NCBI GenBank assembly: GCA_946402785.1 | Contig: CAMIXP010000028.1 | Span: 1-12,787, forward strand | Length of the DNA stretch: 12,787 nucleotides | Direction: 5' to 3' | Source of the DNA: an uncultured Caryophanales bacterium | GTDB lineage: Bacteria; Bacillota_I; Bacilli_A; RF39; UBA660 | Shown: piece by piece, positions 7,206-12,787 of the stretch | How positions within the stretch are numbered: position 1 is the first letter of the stretch | Layout: each line of letters opens with the position of its first letter | Notes under the pieces: model-generated | What the model was told of the DNA's origin: nothing | The model's database searches: none | The model's input: the letters and a program-made list of their open reading frames with translations, nothing else | Program-made: the position numbers and the translations under genes

Positions 7206-7231
7206 AACAAGGAAAGAATCGCAAAATAAGG

Positions 7232-7260
7232 TTGTTTTCAAGAAAAAAGTGTGCTATATT
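7232..7260 (+). promoter_or_regulatory. Promoter of the ileS T-box transcript
   Basis: TTGTTT (7232-7237) and TATATT (7255-7260) are 17 bp apart, and TG at 7252-7253 makes an extended -10. Expected start near 7267 coincides with the 5' edge of the T-box structure. Confidence 0.6.
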
Positions 7261-7266
7261 AGTTCC

Positions 7267-7480
7267 TGAAAGCAAGAGCGAAAGACGGAATATTTCGGGA
7301 TTGGTAGAGAGTCTATGGCTGGTGAAAATAGATAACGAAGGAATATTCGGATCACTTTCAAGTGCGATTTATGGATAAGATAAATACGGTAACGCGTTAT
7401 AGTTTTTAAGATAAGTAATATACTTATAAATTAAGGTGGTACCACGAACAATTCGTCCTTAGACGGATTGTTTTTTTGTT
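7267..7480 (+). ncRNA. T-box riboswitch leader, isoleucine-specific, upstream of ileS
   Basis: The 14-nt T-box AAGGTGGTACCACG is at 7433-7446. Its bulge UGGU (7437-7440) matches the NCCA end of a tRNA with discriminator A73, as in tRNA-Ile. Stem I is recognisable: base arm GAAAG (7280-7284, or alternatively 7268-7272) with CTTTC (7355-7359); inner helix GAATATT (7288-7294) with AATATTC (7342-7348); distal stem GTCTAT/ATAGAT around the GGCTGGTGAAA loop. The bases between inner helix and base arm on the 3' side include AUC (7351-7353), an isoleucine codon, which I assign as the specifier. It pairs with anticodon GAU. When tRNA-Ile is uncharged, TAAGG (7432-7436) pairs with CCTTA (7457-7461) as antiterminator and ileS is transcribed; otherwise the downstream terminator forms. 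Confidence 0.93.
7447..7478 (+). terminator. T-box regulated terminator before ileS
   Basis: AACAATTCGTC (7447-7457) pairs with GACGGATTGTT (7462-7472) over 11 bp with one wobble pair and a 4-nt loop, followed by a T run. Its left arm overlaps the antiterminator pairing partners TCGT and CCTTA, so the two structures are mutually exclusive. Confidence 0.92.
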
Positions 7481-7499
7481 TATGAAAAGGAGTGATAGT

Positions 7500-10400
7500 A
7501 TGAAATTCAAAAAATTAGACAACGCAAAAACAAGTGAAGTAGAAAAGAAATACAGTGAGTATTGGGACAAGAATAAGATTTTTGAAAAAAGTATTAATCA
7601 AAGAAAAGAAAACTTTGTATTCTATGATGGACCAGCTACTGCTAATGGTATGCCAGGAATTCACCATATGATGGCTAAGTTATTAAAAGATACAATCTGT
7701 AAATATAAAGCAATGCAAGGATATCGTGTCGTACGTAAAGTAGGATGGGATACACATGGTCTACCAGTAGAAGTTCAAGTAGAAAAAGAACTAGGATTCA
7801 ATGGTAAAGGTGATATTGAAAAATATGGTATCAAAGAATTCAACCAAAAATGTCGTGAAAGTGTTTGGAAAAATGAAAAATACTTTACACAATTCACGAA
7901 AGAAATGGGACAATTCATTGATTTAGAGAATCCATATGTAACCTATGATAATAACTATATTGAAACAGAATGGTGGATCTTAAAGAAAATCTTTGATGAA
8001 GGATATATCTATGATGGATTAAAGATTGTTCCTTGGTGTCCACGTTGTGGTACAGGACTTGCTTCTCATGAAGTAGCACAAGGATATAAAGAAATTTCTG
8101 TTAATACAGTATATGTTCCATTCAAAGCAAAAGATGAAGAAAATACGTATTATTTAGTTTGGACAACAACACCTTGGACATTAATGTCAAATGTCGCATT
8201 ATGTGTAAACCCAGATGAAGAATACGTAAAATGCTTGTCAAAAGGATACAACTTCATTGTAGCTAAAAAATTAGCAAATCAAATCTTAGGAGACTCTTAT
8301 GAAGTAGTAGAAACATACAAAGGAAAAGACTTAGAAAATAGAGAGTATGAGCAATTATTACCAATCTTAAAAACACCTGAGAATAAAAAAGCATTTATTG
8401 TTACCTGTGATAATTATGTAACAATGGAAGATGGTACTGGTATCGTTCATATTGCTCCAGCTTTTGGACAAGATGACTACGAAGTTGGATTAAAATATGA
8501 TTTAGCAATGTTAAATCCAGTTGGAGAAGATGGATGCTTTACAGAAGGACCATGGAAGGGTAGATTAGTAGTAGATCCAGAACTAGAAGTAGAAATTATT
8601 AAATACCTAGCTAGTGAAGATAAACTATTTAAGAAACAAAAGATGAACCATGATTATCCACATTGTTGGAGATGTAAGACACCACTTGTTTACTACTCAA
8701 AACCATCTTTATATATTAAAACAACTGCAAAACAAAAAGAAATTATTGAAGAAAACAAGAAAGTTAACTGGTATCCAGATTATGTTGGAGAAAAACGTTT
8801 TGGTAACTGGTTAGAGAATATGAATGACTGGGCTATCTCTAGAAATAGATATTGGGGTACACCAATCCCTCTATGGAGATGTGAATGCGGTCATGATGAA
8901 ATGATTGGTTCTCGTAAAGAATTAGTAGAAAAAGCAATCGAAGATATTGATGAAACAATCGAATTACATAGACCATATGTAGATGATGTTCATATTAAAT
9001 GTCCAAAATGTGGTAAGACAATGAAGAGAGTTCCAGATGTAATGGACTGTTGGTTCGATAGTGGAGCAATGCCTTTTGCACAATACCATTATCCATTTGA
9101 AAATAAGAAATTATTTGAAGAACAATTCCCAGCAGACTTTATTTCTGAAGGAATCGATCAAACAAGAGGATGGTTCTATTCACTAATTGCTGTATCAGTT
9201 TTTGTAACAGGAAAATCTCCATACAAAAACGTATTAGTAAATGACTTACTATTAGACAAAAATGGACAAAAGATGCATAAGTCTAGAGGAAATGCCATCT
9301 CTCCATTTGAAATTATGGAAGAGTATGGAGCAGATACCGTTAGATTTTATATGTTATATGCATCTCCAGTATGGACTCCATTAAAATTTGATGTAGATGG
9401 ATTAAAAGAAATCTATTCAAAATATAATTCAACATTCAAGAATGCTTATTCATTCTTTGAAATGTATGCGAATGCAGATCATATTGATCCAAGAGAATAT
9501 GATGTTCCAGTAAAAGATAGAGAACTAATTGATAGATGGTTATTATCAAAATTAAATAAATTAATCAAAGAAGTAACAGCTGCTTATGATGAATATGATT
9601 TAAATAAAGCAGCAAAATTAATTGTTCCATTCTTAAATGATGATTTATCAAACTGGTATATCAGAAGTAATAGACGTAGATTCTGGGATTCAGAATTAAC
9701 AACCAGCAAAAAAGCAGTTTATCAAACAACCTATGAAGTATTAGTAGCATTATGCAAACTATGTGCACCAATGACACCATTCTTAACAGAAGAAATCTAT
9801 GAAAAACTAACAGGAGAAAAATCTGTTCATCTAGCAGACTTCCCTAAATATGATAAGACATTAATCGATGAAACAGTAGAAGAAAGAATGGACTTAGTAA
9901 GAGATGTTTGTTCTCTAGGTAGATTTGCTCGTGAAGAAGTTAATATCAAAGTACGTCAACCAATTCAAAGTTTAATCTTACCAAAGAGTGATGAACTAAT
10001 TATTGGAGACTTACTACCTGTTATTGAAGAAGAATTAAATGTTAAAGAAGTTAAATTCATGAATGATATGACAGAATATTTGGAATATATCGTTAAACCA
10101 AACTTCCAAGTATTAGGAAAAACGTTAGGTCCAAAGATGAAAGAATTACAACAAATCATCTCAAAACTAACAAGTAATGAAATTGCAGAAATTAGTGAAA
10201 AAGGTCTAACAGTAAAATTAGATGGAGAAGACTTTGAATTAAACAACGAAAACACTATTGTATCTATTAAACAAAAAGAAGGATATGCATCCACATCTAA
10301 TAATAGAACAATCGTAGTATTAGATACTGAATTAACAGAAGAATTAATCTTAGAAGGATTAGCTCGTGAATTCGTACGTAAAGTTCAATCTCTTCGTAAA

Positions 10401-10610
10401 GAAGCAGACTTCGTCATCACAGATCATATTAAAATCTACTATAATGGAACCGATAAAGTAGAAGAAATGCTAAAAACATTTAAAGACTACGTAATGGGTG
10501 AAACATTAGGAGATGAATTAGTAAAAGATATTGCTTTAACAGAAGAATATAAATGTGATTTAAATGAAGAAGAAGCCTATATTAAAGTAGAGAAAATACG
10601 TTCTAAATAA
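7500..10610 (+). CDS. ileS: Isoleucyl-tRNA synthetase, eukaryote-like IleRS2 type with GIHH signature
   Basis: Class I synthetase that charges tRNA-Ile. ATG at 7500 follows AAGGAGTG (7487-7494); in-frame codons upstream (7476, 7482) lie in the terminator tail or before that site. The 1036-residue length and local sequences (GPATANGMPGIHH) fit the IleRS2 class rather than the ordinary bacterial IleRS1. The HIGH-equivalent motif reads GIHH at residues 53-56, so the first and third positions are swapped. The KMSKS loop is KMHKS (591-595). The CP1 editing domain shows WTTTPWTL (221-228), whose Thr-rich stretch edits Val-tRNA. Cys pairs at 180/183, 389/392, 461/463 and 501/504 suggest zinc-binding knuckles. 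The anticodon-binding helical domain occupies about 690-830, then the long C-terminal extension typical of IleRS2. It is controlled by the T-box leader and closed by a strong terminator. Confidence 0.96.
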   Translation: MKFKKLDNAKTSEVEKKYSEYWDKNKIFEKSINQRKENFVFYDGPATANGMPGIHHMMAKLLKDTICKYKAMQGYRVVRKVGWDTHGLPVEVQVEKELGFNGKGDIEKYGIKEFNQKCRESVWKNEKYFTQFTKEMGQFIDLENPYVTYDNNYIETEWWILKKIFDEGYIYDGLKIVPWCPRCGTGLASHEVAQGYKEISVNTVYVPFKAKDEENTYYLVWTTTPWTLMSNVALCVNPDEEYVKCLSKGYNFIVAKKLANQILGDSYEVVETYKGKDLENREYEQLLPILKTPENKKAFIVTCDNYVTMEDGTGIVHIAPAFGQDDYEVGLKYDLAMLNPVGEDGCFTEGPWKGRLVVDPELEVEIIKYLASEDKLFKKQKMNHDYPHCWRCKTPLVYYSKPSLYIKTTAKQKEIIEENKKVNWYPDYVGEKRFGNWLENMNDWAISRNRYWGTPIPLWRCECGHDEMIGSRKELVEKAIEDIDETIELHRPYVDDVHIKCPKCGKTMKRVPDVMDCWFDSGAMPFAQYHYPFENKKLFEEQFPADFISEGIDQTRGWFYSLIAVSVFVTGKSPYKNVLVNDLLLDKNGQKMHKSRGNAISPFEIMEEYGADTVRFYMLYASPVWTPLKFDVDGLKEIYSKYNSTFKNAYSFFEMYANADHIDPREYDVPVKDRELIDRWLLSKLNKLIKEVTAAYDEYDLNKAAKLIVPFLNDDLSNWYIRSNRRRFWDSELTTSKKAVYQTTYEVLVALCKLCAPMTPFLTEEIYEKLTGEKSVHLADFPKYDKTLIDETVEERMDLVRDVCSLGRFAREEVNIKVRQPIQSLILPKSDELIIGDLLPVIEEELNVKEVKFMNDMTEYLEYIVKPNFQVLGKTLGPKMKELQQIISKLTSNEIAEISEKGLTVKLDGEDFELNNENTIVSIKQKEGYASTSNNRTIVVLDTELTEELILEGLAREFVRKVQSLRKEADFVITDHIKIYYNGTDKVEEMLKTFKDYVMGETLGDELVKDIALTEEYKCDLNEEEAYIKVEKIRSK

Positions 10611-10627
10611 TAGAACGTATTTTTTTG
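10593..10627 (+). terminator. Strong terminator overlapping the end of ileS
   Basis: AAAATACGTTCTA (10593-10605) pairs perfectly with TAGAACGTATTTT (10611-10623), 5-nt loop, T run to 10626. The left arm encodes the last residues of IleRS and the stop codon is in the loop. Confidence 0.93.
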
Positions 10628-10635
10628 AAAGTTGT

Positions 10636-10664
10636 TTGACAAGAAGAGATAAGACCACTATAAT
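10636..10664 (+). promoter_or_regulatory. Consensus sigma-A promoter for the lipoprotein gene
   Basis: TTGACA (10636-10641) and TATAAT (10659-10664) are both perfect and separated by 17 bp. Expected start near 10671. Confidence 0.93.
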
Positions 10665-10696
10665 TATATTAGAAAAATAAAAAGAGGAGATTCCAT

Positions 10697-11224
10697 ATGA
10701 GTAAAAAAATTTTATATATCGTATTATTAATAGGGGTTGCCCTTACCCTTACTGGATGTAAAGAAAGACATATTCCTAATTCCCTAGATGTAACAAAAAC
10801 AAAAGAAGTACAATTGTTTCAATTAAAGACAATTATTCCTGAAGAATATAAAGAAATGGAAAAGAAGAGTAATTTCTTAGGATTTCAACATGAATACAAA
10901 AAAAGATATTATTCAGATTTAACATTCCAAAGTGATCCAATTGATGAAAAAGAACTAGCCACTGCAGAAGATTATTTGAAAGTTGTTTTAGGAGAAAAAG
11001 AATCCAAAGAATACAAAGTAAAAGAAGAAACAATCGATGACATTGCTTGGACAAAAGCAACCTTCCAATCACAATCAGGAAAAGAAGAAGTATTCTATAA
11101 TTCAGAAGTATATATTGCTCGCTATGAAGGACGTTTCTACGCAATCGTATTTGGGTATAACTATAAAGATAATAACTACAAAAAAACAATTAAACAAATT
11201 ATAGAGAATGTAGAATTTAAGTAG
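10697..11224 (+). CDS. Small lipoprotein, possibly PsbP/Mog1-like fold
   Basis: A 175-residue exported lipoprotein. Residues 1-20 are a signal peptide with basic start MSKK, a hydrophobic core and lipobox LTGC, placing the lipidated cysteine at 21; the mature protein of 155 residues would sit on the outer face of the membrane. AGAGGAGA (10683-10690) is a good ribosome binding site. The mature part has alternating strand-like and charged segments; its late section (YIARYEGRFYAIVFGYNY, then a C-terminal helix ending IIENVEFK) resembles the layout of small PsbP/Mog1-like lipoproteins common in Firmicutes, but this is a judgement by eye. It is a single-gene unit with a perfect promoter and its own terminator, so probably well expressed. 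Function unknown. Confidence 0.88.
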   Translation: MSKKILYIVLLIGVALTLTGCKERHIPNSLDVTKTKEVQLFQLKTIIPEEYKEMEKKSNFLGFQHEYKKRYYSDLTFQSDPIDEKELATAEDYLKVVLGEKESKEYKVKEETIDDIAWTKATFQSQSGKEEVFYNSEVYIARYEGRFYAIVFGYNYKDNNYKKTIKQIIENVEFK

Positions 11225-11229
11225 AAAGT

Positions 11230-11260
11230 AAAAGATATGTCATACATATCTTTTTCTTTT
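11230..11260 (+). terminator. Terminator after the lipoprotein gene
   Basis: AAAAGATATGT (11230-11240) pairs perfectly with ACATATCTTTT (11244-11254) around CAT, followed by TTCTTTT. Confidence 0.85.
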
Positions 11261-11268
11261 GGGGATTC

Positions 11269-11297
11269 TTTTCATTTTAAGACATTTAGTGTAAAAT
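11269..11297 (+). promoter_or_regulatory. Promoter candidate for the mTERF-like gene pair
   Basis: TTTTCA (11269-11274) and TAAAAT (11292-11297) are 17 bp apart, each short of consensus. It lies directly after the lipoprotein terminator and about 20 bp before the next start. Confidence 0.45.
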
Positions 11298-11315
11298 GAT
11301 AATAGGGTGTATAGT

Positions 11316-11594
11316 ATGAACTTAGATATGGATAGAATTAATGAAGTATTTGGAAAAAGTATGATTTTTAATATTCAAGCTAACAAAGAAGACTTTCTTC
11401 AAAATATCAAATATATGCAGTCTTTAGGATACAAAAATGTAGAAGAATTAGTAGAACTATACCCAGAAACCTTTTTATTAGACACAACTATTTTTCAAGA
11501 AAAAGTAGATTTATTATTAGAAAAATTAGGAGTAGAGTCTTTTGAAAAAATAGAAGAAAATATAGAATTATGGGGGTCTATCAATGAATCGTGA
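11316..11594 (+). CDS. Small mTERF-like helical protein
   Basis: A 92-residue protein. ATG at 11316 is chosen because AGGGTG (11304-11309) sits 6 nt upstream; the in-frame GTG at 11307 lies inside that site. Residues about 26-85 follow the mTERF pattern: helix with LQNIKYMQSLGYKNVEELVE, then the P..FLL turn (Pro50), then a helix with KVDLLLEKLGVESFEKI. mTERF repeats bind nucleic acids in mitochondria and chloroplasts; bacterial members are poorly known. There is no signal peptide. It ends in TGA at 11592-11594, 11 nt into the next gene, which also opens with mTERF-like helices in the +1 frame. It may be a separate translationally coupled subunit, or the front of a longer protein split by one base near the G run at 11572-11576. 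Confidence 0.7.
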   Translation: MNLDMDRINEVFGKSMIFNIQANKEDFLQNIKYMQSLGYKNVEELVELYPETFLLDTTIFQEKVDLLLEKLGVESFEKIEENIELWGSINES

Positions 11595-12787
11595 GTTAGA
11601 GTTATTAGAACTTCTCAATCAATATGGCCTTCAATTCACAAGAGAAAGAAGAAGACAACTCCTAGAAAGAGCCAAACCAGGAGAAGTAAGAAAAATATTA
11701 GATTATTGTATTCATATATTACATATGAGTCCTAGAAATATTGAAAAGTGTCCAAGTATTCTACTAGGGAATAAAGATACGATTCAAAGGAACTATGAAT
11801 TCTTAAAAGAAAAACAAGTTGAAATATATAATGTAGAAACATGTCTTCATATATTAGAAACCGATGAGGAAGATTTAAGAGAAACATATGAATATGTAGA
11901 AGAAAACTTTGGTGTAGATGCGATGAATCGTAATACATCTATTTTAAGAGTACCCAAAGAACGAATTGAAATGATTCAAAAACTCTTTGGAAAAGAAATC
12001 AAACAAGAAGCCGTTTTAGGAGCCGCAACCAGTAAAAGATCTATTAAAGAAATAGAAGATATTATTCGAGTATGTAAAAGAGAAGATGTTCCAATCACAT
12101 CCTCTGCTTTTAAACAAACACCAATGGATGTTGAAACAGATATCTTTATTTGTGAAGTAAATCGAATCCCAATCACAGGAAGCATTTTCCACAGAACTCC
12201 AAAAGAAATACAAGCCATTCTAATGATGTGTGAGACAGAAAAAATTCCACTCACAAGTAGTATTTTTGCGTGCCCAGTAGACTCTGCCAAAGAATTAATT
12301 GGAATTGCCAAAGATAACAATATGGAAATGCAAGGAGTATTATTCCGACTAAATCCAGAGATAGTAGATGAAGTACTAACACTATGTGAAGAAAATAATT
12401 TAGAACCAAACATCAGTATATTGCGTTCTAGTCCAACGGAAATTAGAAGAATCCTTGAGGTTTGTCAAAAATATCAAGTAGAAGTAAGTGAATCTATGTT
12501 TTCTAAAAGTGCAATAGAAGTTGAAAAAATCATTCTTCTATGCCGAGAAAGAGGAATAGAAAAGATAACAGGATCCATGTTTAAAAGAAGTAAAGACGAA
12601 CTAGAAAATGCCATAGAAACATGCGAAAAACATGGAATTAAAAAAGAAGGAACTGTGTTCTATAAGAGTGCAGATGAAATCGATGCCATTGCACAAATAT
12701 GTGAAAGAAATCGAATTAAAATAGAAACAACTATGTTCCATCGAACACCAAATGAAGTATCCAGAATCATTGAAATTTGTAAAAAAG
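11584..12787 (+). CDS. mTERF-like protein with tandem 26-residue repeats (3' end beyond window)
   Basis: At least 401 residues, running off the right edge. The start ATG (11584) overlaps the previous gene's end; a GGGGG run at 11572-11576 is the only Shine-Dalgarno-like element, so translation probably relies on coupling. Residues 1-149 resemble degenerate mTERF repeats: KCPSILL near 57, LHILETDEEDL near 88-98, and NTSILRVPKERIEMIQKLFG near 117-136. From residue 150 to the edge the protein consists of tandem repeats of 26 residues (one of 27). No signal peptide or membrane helix is visible. Predicted form is an all-helical superhelix; nucleic-acid binding is plausible from the mTERF-like start and the basic residues recurring at repeat positions 2-3, but is inference. 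Protein scaffolding is the main alternative. I do not know a named family matching the 26-residue unit. Confidence 0.82.
   Translation, partial: MNRELELLELLNQYGLQFTRERRRQLLERAKPGEVRKILDYCIHILHMSPRNIEKCPSILLGNKDTIQRNYEFLKEKQVEIYNVETCLHILETDEEDLRETYEYVEENFGVDAMNRNTSILRVPKERIEMIQKLFGKEIKQEAVLGAATSKRSIKEIEDIIRVCKREDVPITSSAFKQTPMDVETDIFICEVNRIPITGSIFHRTPKEIQAILMMCETEKIPLTSSIFACPVDSAKELIGIAKDNNMEMQGVLFRLNPEIVDEVLTLCEENNLEPNISILRSSPTEIRRILEVCQKYQVEVSESMFSKSAIEVEKIILLCRERGIEKITGSMFKRSKDELENAIETCEKHGIKKEGTVFYKSADEIDAIAQICERNRIKIETTMFHRTPNEVSRIIEICKK
12031..12787 (+). repeat. Ten tandem 26-residue helical repeats within the last gene
   Basis: Units begin at nt 12031, 12109, 12187, 12265, 12343, 12421, 12499, 12580, 12658 and 12736; all are 78 nt except the seventh (81 nt), and the last is cut by the window. 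The pattern at protein level is F-x-basic-[ST]-P-x-E-[IV], hydrophobics at 11, 12 and 14, C at 15, acidic/polar 16-18, [IVLM] at 20, [TS]-x-S near 23-25 and a hydrophobic residue at 26. Examples are FHRTPKEIQAILMMC and FYKSADEIDAIAQIC. Cys15 is present in every unit except the fourth (nt 12265), which has Ala. The DNA of the units is strongly diverged, so this is an old array, not a recent expansion. Confidence 0.88.

Noticed and set aside
7204..7238. Terminator after the membrane protein at 7205 (AAAACAA / TTGTTTT)
   Set aside because: Seven A/T-rich pairs separated by a 21-nt loop with no inner pairing; too weak to call.
7341..7349. AUU or UUC within GAATATTCG as the T-box specifier
   Set aside because: These bases pair with the 5' strand GAATATT of stem I, whereas AUC at 7351-7353 lies unpaired beside the base arm.
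11976..12413. Antisense open frames (also 12016-12213) opposite the repeat gene
   Set aside because: They arise from the opposite strand of the repeats and have no start signals or family resemblance.
12031..12787. TALE-like DNA-binding repeats or BspA/TpLRR surface repeats
   Set aside because: TALE-like repeats are 33-35 residues with a different core. TpLRR units have LxxLxLP strands and occur on exported proteins, while these units are helical and no signal peptide is present.

Overview
The window looks like chromosomal DNA of a low-GC Gram-positive bacterium, probably a Bacilli-like or Mollicutes-adjacent uncultured gut lineage. Supporting signs are the very AT-rich sequence, AT-ended codons, strong AGGAGG-type ribosome binding sites, extended -10 promoters, a T-box leader, and the SepF and DivIVA division proteins. 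UGA acts as a stop (11592-11594) and tryptophan is UGG, so the code is standard. Every supported gene is on the + strand. I see no mobile element, CRISPR array, tRNA or rRNA. The lineage is an inference; no taxonomic marker was searched.

Layout. (1) 2-1780: the end of a PaaI-type hotdog thioesterase followed 12 nt later by asparaginyl-tRNA synthetase, closed by a terminator. (2) 1889-3056: an orphan PP2C-type phosphatase, then an 87-residue two-helix membrane protein with its own near-consensus promoter and a terminator overlapping its stop codon. (3) 3096-5014: a HerA/DUF87-type hexameric ATPase, alone and without a NurA nuclease beside it. (4) 5025-7205: sepF and a short divIVA, then a bitopic membrane protein of unknown function. 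(5) 7232-10627: an isoleucine-responsive T-box leader (AUC specifier, UGGU bulge, terminator/antiterminator) controlling ileS. The encoded IleRS is the eukaryote-like IleRS2 class and has the swapped catalytic signature GIHH in place of HIGH. (6) 10636-11260: a small lipoprotein with a consensus sigma-A promoter. (7) 11269 to the end: a 92-residue mTERF-like protein overlapping a long repeat protein that runs off the window.

Regions 4 and 5 look like a reduced version of the conserved Firmicutes block sepF-ylmG-ylmH-divIVA-ileS, with ylmG and ylmH absent and a membrane protein placed between divIVA and ileS. This links Z-ring anchoring (SepF), pole and septum marking (DivIVA) and Ile-tRNA charging in one neighbourhood.

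The most unusual content is at the right edge. The last gene starts with mTERF-like helical repeats and continues into at least ten tandem repeats of 26 residues (one of 27). Each has a Phe at position 1, a basic residue at 2-3, a Ser/Thr-Pro helix cap, and a Cys at position 15. This looks like a compact alpha-solenoid, possibly binding nucleic acid, that I cannot match to a named repeat family. It may form one functional unit with the small overlapping mTERF-like gene before it.
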